The notes beneath the pieces are model-generated. The model did not search any database and was not told the DNA's origin. It saw only the letters and a program-made list of their open reading frames with translations. A DNA stretch of 64,000 nucleotides from Alphaproteobacteria bacterium (lineage in GTDB: Bacteria; Pseudomonadota; Alphaproteobacteria; JAEULC01), in assembly GCA_020851015.1 (NCBI GenBank), contig JADZDN010000434.1:5359-69358 (forward strand), written 5' to 3'. Below, piece after piece: positions 45,057 to 53,968 of this stretch (position 1 is its first letter; each line of letters opens with the position of its first letter). A program made the position numbers and the translations under genes.

Positions 45057-46174
45057 AGATCACCGGCATCCGCGCGACCGCGGTAGCGGTCCCGGTCCGC
45101 CACCCGCGCGTCAGGCTTTGGTACCAGCGCACGCATGTGCCGCGCACGATCGTCGAGGTGGAAACCGACGCCGGCATTGCGGGAATTGGCGAGACGCGCG
45201 GGCGGTGGTCGGCCGCGACGATCAACGACCGCCTGCGCCCGCGCCTGATCGGCCTCGATCCGCTCGATCGTGCGGCGGCGTGGACGCGTTGCGTTTCCGA
45301 GCCCGAGGATTTCGGCTTCCCGGAGGACGCGGCCGACCGTCTGGCGTATGCCGGCATCGAGCTTGCGCTGTGGGACATCGCCGGCAAGGCGGCGGGTAAG
45401 CCGGTCTACGACCTGCTGGGCGGCAAGCTTCGCGACGCGGCCGATTTCGCTGCCTACGGCTATCCGATCGATCCCGAAGGCGGCATTGCCGAGGCCGCGA
45501 TCCCGGACACGCTCGCGGCGCTGGCCGCGGAATCGGTCGCCCGCAGCGGCGCGCGGCTCTACGAGTTCAAGATCGGCCGCCATCCGGTCGATATCGACAT
45601 CGCCACGGTCAAGGCGGTGCGCGCGGCGCTAGGCCCTGGTGTGGCCATCCACGTCGATGCCAACATGAACTACACGATGGACGAGGCGCGCCGCTTCCTG
45701 GCCGGCGTCGCCGACGCCAATCTCGGCAATTTCGAGGAGCCGGTCGAGAGCCTCTCGGACATCGAGACGCTGCGTACGGAGTTCGGCGTGCCGGTATCGA
45801 CCCACTGCACGCGCATGGACGTGGTCCGCCGGTTCCCGCGCATCGACTCCGTTGTCAGCGACCCGCCTTACCATGGCGGCATCCACGGAATCCGAGGCTT
45901 GATGCGCGACGTGGCCGCGGCCGGGCGCGGCTTCTGGCTGCGCTCGACCTGGGAGCTGGGCATCTCCTGGGCGGCGGTGTGCCACCTGGGCGTCGCCTGC
46001 AGGGAGATCACGCGCGGTGCGCAGGGCCTGCTCGACCTGGTGGGCGACGATTTGGTGCTGGGCGAGCCCTGGTCGGTCAGGAACGGCGCGGTCGTTCCGC
46101 TGCCCCGGCCTGGCCTGGGCATCGACCTAGACCGCCCGGCGCTCGCCCGCTTCGCCGTTTCCTCCGGCGTTTAG
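45053..46174 (+). CDS. Mandelate racemase/enolase-superfamily dehydratase
   Basis: This 373-residue enolase-superfamily enzyme starts at a GTG overlapping the sulfatase stop (GTGA). Its N-terminal capping domain is followed by a barrel. Expected catalytic and metal elements are YEFKIGRH (Lys), HVDANMNYT (Asp-x-Asn metal site), NFEEPVES (Glu), STHCTRMD and SDPPYHGG. The arrangement recalls acid-sugar dehydratases of the glucarate group. It probably dehydrates a sugar acid released from the imported compound. It ends 21 bases before the convergent ltaE. Confidence 0.86.
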   Translation: MKITGIRATAVAVPVRHPRVRLWYQRTHVPRTIVEVETDAGIAGIGETRGRWSAATINDRLRPRLIGLDPLDRAAAWTRCVSEPEDFGFPEDAADRLAYAGIELALWDIAGKAAGKPVYDLLGGKLRDAADFAAYGYPIDPEGGIAEAAIPDTLAALAAESVARSGARLYEFKIGRHPVDIDIATVKAVRAALGPGVAIHVDANMNYTMDEARRFLAGVADANLGNFEEPVESLSDIETLRTEFGVPVSTHCTRMDVVRRFPRIDSVVSDPPYHGGIHGIRGLMRDVAAAGRGFWLRSTWELGISWAAVCHLGVACREITRGAQGLLDLVGDDLVLGEPWSVRNGAVVPLPRPGLGIDLDRPALARFAVSSGV

Positions 46175-46195
46175 CGCGATCGATTGATGGGCGGC

Positions 46196-47242
46196 TCAGG
46201 CCGCCTGGCGCCTTCCCGCGGCGGCGATCAACGCCTCGACGTCCTTGGGATCGGTGTTGAAGGCCGCCACCAGACGCATCAGACGCTTGTCGCCGGCCGG
46301 CGGCACCCAGGGCTCGAGGGCGAAGCCTTCAGCCTCGATCGCGGCGACCAGGCGCGTGGGCATCTCGGCGAATACCTCGTTGCCGTCGACCGGCTGCGTG
46401 ACGGTGACGCCGCTGAGCGCAGCCAGGCCCTGGGCCAGGCGGCCGGCCTGGGCGTTGGCGTGGCGCGCGTTCTTGAGCCAGCGGTCCTGCTCGATATAGG
46501 CCTCGAGCTGCGCCGACAGGAACCGCATCTTCGAGAACAGGTGTCCCGCGCGCTTGCGGCGGTAGGCCAGGCTTTCCGCTAGGTCCTTGCGGAAGACGAC
46601 GATCGCCTCGGCCGCGATGGCGCCGTTCTTGGTGGCGCCGAACGACAGCAGGTCGACGCCCGCGCGCCAGGTGAGATCGGCCGGGCTGCAATTCAGGCCC
46701 ACCAGCGCATTGGCGAAGCGCGAGCCGTCCATGTGCAGCACCAGGCCGCGCTCGCGGCAGATGCGGCCGATCGCCGCGACGTGGTCGGGCTTGTAGGCGG
46801 TGCCCGATTCGGAGAGCTGGGTGATGCTGACGGCCGCGGGCTGCGCATGGTGCACGCCGGTCGGCGCCGCGGCCAAGGCCGCCTCCAGCATCTCCGGCGC
46901 CAGCCGCCCCTGCGCGCCGGCCAGCGGGACCAGCCGCGCGCCGCCGGTGTAGAACTCCGGCGCGTTACACTCGTCCAGCAGGATGTGCGATTCCGCATGG
47001 CAGTAGACGGCGCCCCAGGACGGCACCGCCGCCGCCAGGCAAAGCGCGTTCGCCGCGGTCCCGGTCGCCACCGGAAAGACGGCGACCTCGGACTCGAAGA
47101 CTTCGGCCAGGCGCTGTTCGACGCGCCGGGTCACCGGGTCGTTGCCATAGGGCAGGGAGGGGCCGGCATTGGCGCGGGCAACCGCGTCGAGAATGGCCGG
47201 ATCGATGCCGGCGACGTTGTCGCTGCGGAAATTCGCGCCCAT
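46196..47242 (-). CDS. ltaE: Low-specificity L-threonine aldolase
   Basis: This 348-residue PLP enzyme cleaves L-threonine or allo-threonine to glycine and acetaldehyde. The fold-type I sequence starts MGANFRSDNVAG and includes the cofactor region LHMDGSRFANALVGL and the PLP lysine in SFGATKNGAIAAEA. Length is normal. It lies 28 bases downstream of the small membrane protein on the same strand and converges on the dehydratase gene. Confidence 0.93.
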   Translation of the reverse strand: MGANFRSDNVAGIDPAILDAVARANAGPSLPYGNDPVTRRVEQRLAEVFESEVAVFPVATGTAANALCLAAAVPSWGAVYCHAESHILLDECNAPEFYTGGARLVPLAGAQGRLAPEMLEAALAAAPTGVHHAQPAAVSITQLSESGTAYKPDHVAAIGRICRERGLVLHMDGSRFANALVGLNCSPADLTWRAGVDLLSFGATKNGAIAAEAIVVFRKDLAESLAYRRKRAGHLFSKMRFLSAQLEAYIEQDRWLKNARHANAQAGRLAQGLAALSGVTVTQPVDGNEVFAEMPTRLVAAIEAEGFALEPWVPPAGDKRLMRLVAAFNTDPKDVEALIAAAGRRQAA

Positions 47243-47270
47243 GGCGGATTGTTCCCCTTTGGTTGTTCGG

Positions 47271-47555
47271 CTAGGGCGCGCGCTTGACGGCGATCGTGCC
47301 GACCGCGCGGCCGGTGGCGATGTCGAATACGTGCAGCCGCTCCTCGCCGTCGGGCAGGGCCAAGCGCAGCACCACGCGGTCGCCCTGGATGGCGGTTTCC
47401 ATCACCTTGCCGCCGGGCGGCAGGGTCAATTCGGCGGTGCCGAACCCGGCTTCGCCGCCGCGCTTGGCCTGCATCATCAGCCCGCCGGCCAGGACGCCGA
47501 AGCCCGCGATCAACAGCACGGTCATCACGCCGACAAGGACCTTGAGCCCCAGCAT
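47271..47555 (-). CDS. Small single-pass membrane protein
   Basis: This 94-residue protein has one N-terminal membrane helix (VLVGVMTVLLIAGFGVLAGG, residues 6-25). A small periplasmic beta-rich domain follows, ending DIATGRAVGTIAVKR. It is of the kind annotated as a conserved uncharacterised alphaproteobacterial family next to rluD. It is divergent from rluD with 36 bases between them and may be cotranscribed with ltaE. Function is unknown. Confidence 0.8.
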   Translation of the reverse strand: MLGLKVLVGVMTVLLIAGFGVLAGGLMMQAKRGGEAGFGTAELTLPPGGKVMETAIQGDRVVLRLALPDGEERLHVFDIATGRAVGTIAVKRAP

Positions 47556-47591
47556 CGATCGGGTTCACTCTCCGGGCAGGACGGCACGCGC

Positions 47592-48575
47592 ATGACGGAA
47601 GCTTCGACGACGGGCGGCACGCGGCACCTGGTCGCGGCCGGACCCGCCGACGCCGGGGAACGGCTCGACCGGCTGATCGCCGCGCGGGTGACGGGACTGT
47701 CGCGCAGCCGCGTCAAGGCGTTGATCCTGGAGGGTCGCGTCGTTGCCGCCGGCGACGGCGGGGCGACGATAACGGACCCCTCCCAGCGGGTCAAACCAGG
47801 GCAGAATTTCGCCGTGCTGGTGCCCGATCCGGCTTCCGCCGCGCCCGGCGCGCAGCCCCTGGCGCTCGACATCGTGTACGAGGACGACGACCTGATCGTG
47901 ATCGACAAGCCGCCCGGCATGGTCGTCCATCCCGCGCCCGGCAACGCCGACCGGACCCTGGTCAACGCCCTGCTGGCGCATTGCGGAGACAGTCTTTCCG
48001 GCATCGGCGGGGTGAAGCGTCCGGGGATCGTCCACCGCCTGGACAAGGACACCAGCGGGCTTCTGGTGGCGGCGAAGAACGACCTGGCCCATGCCGCGCT
48101 GTCGCGCCAGTTCGCCGACCGCAGCATCGAACGGCTGTACCGCGCGGTGGTCTGGGGCGTGCCGCCGCGCGCCATGGGCGAAATTGCCGGCGCGATCGGC
48201 CGCGATCCGCGCAACCGCAAGCGCATGGCGGTCGTTAGCAGGGGCGGGAAGCCCGCCCTGACGCACTATCGCGTGGTCCGGCGCCTGGGCGGCGGTGCCG
48301 CCAGTCTGGTCGAGCTGAAGCTTGCCACCGGCCGCACGCATCAGATCCGGGTCCACCTGGCGGCGATCGGCCATCCCGTCGTCGGCGACCCAGTCTATTC
48401 GGGCCGGCATGGGCGGGGCCGGACCGGGCCGGGCGCCGCGGCGTCAGCCGCCCTGGGACGCCAAGCGCTGCATGCCGCCGTACTCGGATTTTCGCACCCG
48501 CGAACGGGAACGACTTGCAGGTTTGAATCGCATATACCAAGTGATATCAATATCTTAATAGAATCTTTCGAATAA
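47592..48575 (+). CDS. rluD: 23S rRNA pseudouridine synthase, RluA/RluD family
   Basis: This 327-residue enzyme has an N-terminal S4 RNA-binding domain (RLDRLIAARVTGLSRSRVK) and a catalytic domain with HRLDKDTSGLLVAAK, containing the catalytic Asp. KPPGMVVHPAPGN is the other family mark. In E. coli RluD modifies helix 69 of 23S rRNA. The ATG at 47592 is the most sensible start. The last 15 or so codons become markedly AT-rich and run into the rpoH promoter region, so the C-terminal tail (SDINILIESFE) uses codons unlike the rest. The pair rluD-rpoH is a common alphaproteobacterial arrangement. Confidence 0.94.
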   Translation: MTEASTTGGTRHLVAAGPADAGERLDRLIAARVTGLSRSRVKALILEGRVVAAGDGGATITDPSQRVKPGQNFAVLVPDPASAAPGAQPLALDIVYEDDDLIVIDKPPGMVVHPAPGNADRTLVNALLAHCGDSLSGIGGVKRPGIVHRLDKDTSGLLVAAKNDLAHAALSRQFADRSIERLYRAVVWGVPPRAMGEIAGAIGRDPRNRKRMAVVSRGGKPALTHYRVVRRLGGGAASLVELKLATGRTHQIRVHLAAIGHPVVGDPVYSGRHGRGRTGPGAAASAALGRQALHAAVLGFSHPRTGTTCRFESHIPSDINILIESFE

Positions 48576-48594
48576 TCCGAAGATAAATTATAGT
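48566..48594 (+). promoter_or_regulatory. Candidate promoter for rpoH, overlapping the rluD 3' end
   Basis: TTTCGA at 48566-48571 and TATAGT at 48589-48594 with a 17-base spacer form a plausible vegetative promoter, placing transcription start near 48601 and an 85-base leader. It lies in a markedly AT-rich patch (48525-48598). The near-palindrome ATCTTTCG...CGAAGAT around 48564-48584 could also act as a weak hairpin after rluD. Confidence 0.4.
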
Positions 48595-48685
48595 TTAGTC
48601 GCGCGGTGGGGAATTTGGGGCTAGCGTTAGGCCCATGATCGGCTTGGCTAACAAGGCCGGGTCCAAGGTTGCAGGAGGTAGTCCG

Positions 48686-49570
48686 ATGAGCAGCGCAAGG
48701 GCGCTCCCCGTGGTCGGGTCGGAAGGGGGTCTCTCCCGCTATCTGCAGGAGATCCGCCAGTTCCCCATGCTGACGCCGGAGGAGGAGTTCGTGCTGGCCA
48801 AGCGCTGGCGCGAGCACAACGACACCGAGGCCGCGCACAGGCTGGTCACCAGCCACCTGCGCCTGGTCGCGAAGATCGCGATGGGCTATCGCGGCTACGG
48901 CCTGCCGGTCAGCGAACTGATTTCCGAGGGCAATGTCGGGATGATGCAGGCGGTCAAGCGCTTCGAGCCGGACCGTGGCTTCCGCCTGGCGACCTACGCG
49001 ATGTGGTGGATCCGCGCGGCGATCCAGGAATACATCCTGCACTCCTGGTCCCTGGTGAAGATGGGCACGACGGCGGCGCAGAAGAAGCTGTTCTTCAACC
49101 TGCGCAAGCTCAAGGGCCAGATGAAGGAGATCGACGAGGGCGACCTGCCGCCCGAGAGCGTCAAGAAGATCGCCGAACGGCTGGACGTGACCGAGGACGA
49201 CGTGGTGCAGATGAACCGCCGCCTCGCCGCGCCCGACCACTCCCTGAACGCGCCGGTCCGCCAGGAAGGCGAGGGCGAATGGCAGGACTGGCTGGTCGAT
49301 CCGTCCGAAAGCCAGGAAACGCGCCTGGCCGACAGCGAGGAGCTCGACAAGCGCGCGCAGCTCCTGGCGGATGCGATGAAGACCTTGAACCAGCGCGAGC
49401 GCCACATCCTCGAGCAGCGGCGGCTGAAGGACGAGCCGGCCACGCTGGAGGACCTGAGCCAGGAATACGGCATCTCGCGCGAGCGCGTGCGCCAGATCGA
49501 GGTTCGCGCCTTCGAGAAGCTGCAGAAGGCGATCAAGTCCGCCGCCCAGCGCGAGAAGCTGGACGCCTAG
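48686..49570 (+). CDS. rpoH: RNA polymerase sigma factor RpoH (sigma-32)
   Basis: This 294-residue heat-shock sigma factor has region 2.1-2.4 (HLRLVAKIAMGYRGYGL, then ATYAMWWIRAAIQEYIL). The RpoH box QKKLFFNLRKL separates it from other sigma-70 proteins. Region 4 is ERHILEQRRLKDEPATLEDL with the HTH YGISRERVRQIE. I chose the ATG at 48686 behind AGGAGG (48673-48678); an in-frame ATG at 48635 lacks a ribosome-binding site. Alphaproteobacteria often have two RpoH copies; only one is here. Confidence 0.96.
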   Translation: MSSARALPVVGSEGGLSRYLQEIRQFPMLTPEEEFVLAKRWREHNDTEAAHRLVTSHLRLVAKIAMGYRGYGLPVSELISEGNVGMMQAVKRFEPDRGFRLATYAMWWIRAAIQEYILHSWSLVKMGTTAAQKKLFFNLRKLKGQMKEIDEGDLPPESVKKIAERLDVTEDDVVQMNRRLAAPDHSLNAPVRQEGEGEWQDWLVDPSESQETRLADSEELDKRAQLLADAMKTLNQRERHILEQRRLKDEPATLEDLSQEYGISRERVRQIEVRAFEKLQKAIKSAAQREKLDA

Positions 49571-49607
49571 CCGAGTCGGGCCGCACCTAGCCAGCGATCG
49601 TTAGGCC

Positions 49608-49649
49608 GCGCGGCGGCAATAACCCGTAACCCGCGGGGCGCCGCCGCGC
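49608..49649. terminator. Candidate stem-loop after rpoH
   Basis: GCGCGGCGGC at 49608-49617 pairs with GCCGCCGCGC at 49640-49649 across 22 bases, 38 bases after the rpoH stop. There is no T-run, so termination would have to be Rho-dependent or the hairpin may protect the mRNA end. Confidence 0.4.
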
Positions 49650-49749
49650 GCCGTGCCCGCCAATCAAGTATTGCCGGCGCTTCCTGCCCGCCCCTATTCT
49701 TTCCTCCGCTCGCCCTTTCGAAACGACAAGGCGTGCTGGGGACCAGGGC

Positions 49750-52700
49750 ATGGCGGAGCTGAACCCGGACGACGATGCGTCGCCCGCCGAGAAGGCGGAG
49801 GCGCACAAGGACGGTTTTCGCACCAAGCTCGCGGTCGTGATGGTGCTGACCGCCGTCCTCGGCGCTTTCGCCGCGTTCCGCACGGCCATGGTGGAGCAGG
49901 AGACCAAGGTCCTGATGCAGCGCCTTGCGCAGGGACAGCTGTTCGAGATCACGGAACACCAGCGCCTGTTGAACGAAACCGTACTCAGCACCTTTCTCGG
50001 ACAACGCAGCGGACAGTACGCGCGGCTCGGCACCGCGCGGATGAAGGGCGCCGACGCGTTGCGCGCGACCGACCCCGGCAGCACGAGGCTGATCGACCTG
50101 CAGGCCCAGGAGGAGTTCCTCGCCGCGCGCGCCATTCGGCCGCTTTTCGACTTCGTGGGAGACTACTCGGACAGCAGCCGCAACCTCGATCAGAGCTTGC
50201 GTCGATGGATCGGGCCCACGCTGGCAAAGCACGGCTTCGAGATTCGTTGGGACGATCCGTTGAAAGCCTCCAAGGTGACGCCCGGCGAGACCCACGGCGG
50301 CGTCAAGACGCCCTCGCTGTGGTCGCGCCTCGATGCCAGGATTCATGTCGGGCACCAGCGCGTTCTGCTGTTTGCGTCGGCCGTGGTCAGCTTCGTGTTT
50401 TCGCTCGTCGCCTTCACCTTCTCCGACCTGCTGCGCGAGGGGCGCTGGAAGCGGGTGTCGTGCTGGACCGGCGTTGCGACGGCTGCAATCGCCGCGGGGT
50501 GCGTTGCCTATCTGGAGCGGGGCTCCTGGTGGGGGATGTTCTGGCTTGCCGGGGTTGCCGGCCTGGGCGTGTTGGCCGGTGTTTTCTGGTTTGGCCGCGC
50601 GCGCGCCCCCGCCACTGAAGGGGCCGGCCACAAGTTCGAGCCCGCCCACGTTGAACAGCGGACCTTTCCGGGCGTCCATCTGCCCCAGCGTCACGCCGAC
50701 GACCGCTTCTCGCGCGCGTTGATTCTCGGTATTGCCGTCACCGTGCTGCTCAGCGCGCTGGTAGGGCTTGGCTACAGCGACGCCGAGTCGGCCGGACAAT
50801 CGGCGATGAAGGCGGCCGCCGAGCATGAGGTCGACATGTCGGTCCGCTCCGCGCGCTGGGGGGCGCTCTCGGCCAGCGTTATTCATGATCTCTCGGTCGC
50901 GATGGAGCGCCGGGCGCGACGCGCGGCGGTACAGCAGCGCCTGGATGAGCTTGGGGTCGATGCGCCCGGCATGGTTGCCCAGGCGGATCGCGAGAAGCTG
51001 AAGAGCCTTGACCAGTACCTTCCCGAAAAATTGCGATGGGTCGTCGAAAACGGGATCGACAATACCGATGTTGGAATCGAAGGCGATCCCGAGTTTCCCC
51101 ACCGCATCGTCTACGAAGTGATGCTGCAGTCCACGGCCAACAACATGTGGGAGCCCTTCGCGCTGTGGGATGCCGCGCTTGGCGACAGCCTCGCCATGCA
51201 CCACAAGACCACGATTTTCCTGTTCACGCTCACCCTCTTCGCCGTCGCGGTCTATCTGTTCGGTCAGGGACTTGGCATGGGACCGGGCTGGCCGGCCTAT
51301 ACGCTGTCGACGGTCGGCGTCCTGTTCGTCGTTGTCGGGATTGCCTCCGGCGGCTACGCGCAGGTCTGGCCGGGCCGGCCCGAGACGAGCACGAGCGAGG
51401 AGCAGATTCGGATCTGCCGCGTGACCGCGGTCGATGCCGAGATTGCGAAGAAGGAGGAGGCGGCCCTCCTCACTTCCCGGCAATTGGCGGCCCGCCTCTA
51501 CGCCAGGGCGCATGTCTTGGGCCAAGTGGTCCACGCGTCGGCAAAGTCCGCAAGGGACCCGTACAGCGATCTGATCAACATGCTCTACTGCGCGACGGCG
51601 CTGCGACCGGACTTCGTCGCCTCGCTGAGCGAGCTGGCGACCGCGCGCGCGCGGCAGGGTTCGAAGGAAGTCACGGATACCTACTTCTCGCTGGTCTTGC
51701 CGTCGGCGCTGCCGGTGGTCGTCGGCGCCCAGAACAGGGCATTGCGCACAATGCGCGAGAACGGTTTCGAGGAATCCGCCAGTATGCTCGCGTCCGCCGC
51801 GTTCGACCGGACGGCTTACGCCCTTGACCGGCACCATCAGGGGAACGTCGAGGAAGGCCAGATGCTGCTGGCCGGCAGCATCGAGATGCTGGAACGCTCC
51901 CTTCGGGGCATCGATCTTGCCGGCGACGCGCTGACATCGACCCTGCCGCTGGTGCGCGCCAATCTCGGATTGGCCCTGCTGGCCAAGGGCGATATCGAGA
52001 GCGGTCACGCGATGTACGTGGCTGCACTGAAGGGGGAGCCCGCCATGTCGCCGCGGCTGCGGGCCTCGGTGGCGACAGATCTCGAGTTGCTGCTGGCGAC
52101 GCGCCACGCATCGGAGACGGGCGACCGGATCAAGCCGCTTGCCGAGGAGGTGCGGCGCCTGAAAGAGCTGTTCATCGGGGCCAGCGACGCAGCGCCGCAA
52201 TTGTCCGGCCCGCCGGTAAAGGTCGGCGGGGTTCGCGTGTCGGTAACGCCCGGGAACGTCTATCTCGACGCGCAGTTTTCGGGATTCGATTCCAAGCGCG
52301 ACCGGATCTCCGTCGCGTGGTACGGCCACGATGAGATATGGAACACGTGGTACACGCTGCAGGGCGTGACGGGACCCGCAACGGCGAACGACACGCTGGT
52401 ATCCGTTTCCGACACGGTTTCGTTCTACCGGTCATACTATGCCCGCGTCGGCTCCTGCCTTGGCCCCGGGCGCTATCGGGCGGAACTCTATGTCAATGGC
52501 CGCCAGGTCGACATCGCGGAGAAGGATCGCGAGGTCACGCTCGCGTATCAGACGGATGTCGGGCGTTTCATCCCCACGAACTTCCATAACTTGAATCTGC
52601 GCGCGTGCCGTCCCCCCGGGTGGCTGCGCTGGCAGGAGGTCCGGAATGCGCCGGAACGCGGCGATGAAATGATCAACGGATTGTTCGCGCCGGGCCAGCA

Positions 52701-53034
52701 GGGCGTGCGGCCGGCGGTTCTGCTGTTCACTTTTCTCGCGCCGCGCGGCAACGAGTCCGAATCGAGACGGCGGGCCGCGGAGCTTCTGGCGCGCGCACGG
52801 GCCAGCCTGGTGAAGAAAGGCTGGATCAGGGACAGTTACGACACCAAGCCGTTCGGGTCGGTGGACGGCTGCAAACGAGTCGCGGGGCCGGGCGTGCTCG
52901 TCCATCGAATCTGGACCACGACGGAAGGATCGGTGCATATCGGTATCGCCGTCGGCGGTTCCGCGCCGGGCGATGTGCTTTGTCACGTCATCGAATCGGT
53001 CGAGACAATCTACACGCCGTACAAACCATCCTAG
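49750..53034 (+). CDS. Large orphan multi-pass membrane protein, 1094 residues
   Basis: I do not recognise this protein. It has about seven hydrophobic helices at residues 25-45, 204-224, 238-254, 262-281, 322-341, 487-506 and 515-535. A long extramembrane domain lies between the fifth and sixth (345-485, probably helical). After residue 540 comes a soluble half. Residues 570-820 look like irregular TPR-type helices (ALTSTLPLVRANLGLALLAK). Residues 840-960 are beta-rich (GNVYLDAQFSGF, RYRAELYVNG), followed by a final alpha/beta part with several cysteines. It stands alone between rpoH and a broken MOSC gene. Codon use matches the region, so it need not be recent. A sensor or transport-associated scaffold is only a guess. 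Confidence 0.8.
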   Translation: MAELNPDDDASPAEKAEAHKDGFRTKLAVVMVLTAVLGAFAAFRTAMVEQETKVLMQRLAQGQLFEITEHQRLLNETVLSTFLGQRSGQYARLGTARMKGADALRATDPGSTRLIDLQAQEEFLAARAIRPLFDFVGDYSDSSRNLDQSLRRWIGPTLAKHGFEIRWDDPLKASKVTPGETHGGVKTPSLWSRLDARIHVGHQRVLLFASAVVSFVFSLVAFTFSDLLREGRWKRVSCWTGVATAAIAAGCVAYLERGSWWGMFWLAGVAGLGVLAGVFWFGRARAPATEGAGHKFEPAHVEQRTFPGVHLPQRHADDRFSRALILGIAVTVLLSALVGLGYSDAESAGQSAMKAAAEHEVDMSVRSARWGALSASVIHDLSVAMERRARRAAVQQRLDELGVDAPGMVAQADREKLKSLDQYLPEKLRWVVENGIDNTDVGIEGDPEFPHRIVYEVMLQSTANNMWEPFALWDAALGDSLAMHHKTTIFLFTLTLFAVAVYLFGQGLGMGPGWPAYTLSTVGVLFVVVGIASGGYAQVWPGRPETSTSEEQIRICRVTAVDAEIAKKEEAALLTSRQLAARLYARAHVLGQVVHASAKSARDPYSDLINMLYCATALRPDFVASLSELATARARQGSKEVTDTYFSLVLPSALPVVVGAQNRALRTMRENGFEESASMLASAAFDRTAYALDRHHQGNVEEGQMLLAGSIEMLERSLRGIDLAGDALTSTLPLVRANLGLALLAKGDIESGHAMYVAALKGEPAMSPRLRASVATDLELLLATRHASETGDRIKPLAEEVRRLKELFIGASDAAPQLSGPPVKVGGVRVSVTPGNVYLDAQFSGFDSKRDRISVAWYGHDEIWNTWYTLQGVTGPATANDTLVSVSDTVSFYRSYYARVGSCLGPGRYRAELYVNGRQVDIAEKDREVTLAYQTDVGRFIPTNFHNLNLRACRPPGWLRWQEVRNAPERGDEMINGLFAPGQQGVRPAVLLFTFLAPRGNESESRRRAAELLARARASLVKKGWIRDSYDTKPFGSVDGCKRVAGPGVLVHRIWTTTEGSVHIGIAVGGSAPGDVLCHVIESVETIYTPYKPS

Positions 53035-53085
53035 CACGCGGGAAAGCGCGATGCCGACAAATGGACTTTGGCGCGGCGCCGTGGC

Positions 53086-53247
53086 GCTGTCCTCTTGGAG
53101 GCGACGCGCCTCAGCGTGCCGTGCCAGCGGCTGGTCGAGCTGACCGGCAAGAAGGTGTTCAAGCCCCTGATCAACCGCTCGGGGCTGAACTGCCGTATAT
53201 TGACCGGCGGCACGATCCGGCTGGGTGACGCGATCGAGCCACTCTGA
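53086..53247 (+). pseudogene. C-terminal fragment of a MOSC-domain protein
   Basis: After the stop of the large membrane protein the same frame reads on without a start codon. It encodes about 50 residues that match the end of small MOSC proteins: LLEATRLSVPCQRL, LTGKKVFKPLINRSGL, then CRILTGGTIRLGDAIEPL and stop. The MOSC domain is normally about 150 residues with the catalytic Cys in this part (SVPC). The N-terminal two-thirds are missing, apparently replaced by the end of the 1094-residue gene. MOSC proteins handle sulfur on molybdenum cofactor or relatives. Similarity is by inspection only. Confidence 0.65.
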
Positions 53248-53253
53248 TACGCC

Positions 53254-53943
53254 CTATCCGATGCAGGCCAAGAGCGCTCCAAGCTGGCCGACGCGCTGCT
53301 GGATGATATCCGCGCGGTTCTGCACATAGCTGCCGGGCTGGCTCGCCGACCAGCGGCGTGGGCTCGGCAGCGTGGCCGCCAGCAGCGCGGATTCCCGCGC
53401 CGTCAATCGCGCCGCCGGCTTGCGGAAATGGTGGCGCGCGGCGGCCTCGGCGCCATAGACGCCCGGCGCCCATTCCACGATGTTCAGGTAGACCTCGACC
53501 TGCCGGCGCTTCGGCCACAGCGCGTCGATCGCGAGCGCGGTCGCGGCCTCGATTCCCTTGCGCAGGAACCCGCCGCCCGGCCATAGGAACAGGTTGCGCG
53601 CGAGCTGCATCGTGATGGTGCTGGCACCGCGCAGCGCGCGGCCATCCTCGTGCTCGTCGATCGCGTCCTGGATCGCCGCGAAATCGATGCCGTGGTGCAG
53701 GCAGAAGCGGTTGTCCTCCGCCGCGATCACCGCGCGCGGCAGGCTTGCCGAGACCTGGCCAAGCGCGACCGAGGCATGGTCGATGCCGACGCCGTCGCCG
53801 AGGCGCAGCAGCATCAGCGGCGTCAGCGGCGGATCGATGAAGCGGTAGACGAGGATGCCACCCAGCCAGAGGACAAGCAGTGCCAGGGCAAGCAGCTTGA
53901 TTGTTCGCCACAGAAGGAAGATGGGGCGGCGGGAGTCCGTCAT
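53254..53943 (-). CDS. mtgA: Monofunctional peptidoglycan glycosyltransferase MtgA
   Basis: This 229-residue membrane-anchored glycosyltransferase family 51 enzyme polymerises lipid II into glycan strands. An N-terminal membrane helix (IKLLALALLVLWLGGILVY) precedes the catalytic motif AAEDNRFCLHHGIDF and GASTITMQLARNLFLWPG. It has no transpeptidase domain, fitting MtgA. It lies just upstream in position from, and on the same strand as, the hicBA remnant, with its start 25 bases after the hicA stop. Confidence 0.94.
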   Translation of the reverse strand: MTDSRRPIFLLWRTIKLLALALLVLWLGGILVYRFIDPPLTPLMLLRLGDGVGIDHASVALGQVSASLPRAVIAAEDNRFCLHHGIDFAAIQDAIDEHEDGRALRGASTITMQLARNLFLWPGGGFLRKGIEAATALAIDALWPKRRQVEVYLNIVEWAPGVYGAEAAARHHFRKPAARLTARESALLAATLPSPRRWSASQPGSYVQNRADIIQQRVGQLGALLACIG

Positions 53944-53968
53944 CTATTCGCCCCGCATCGGTGCGCAT

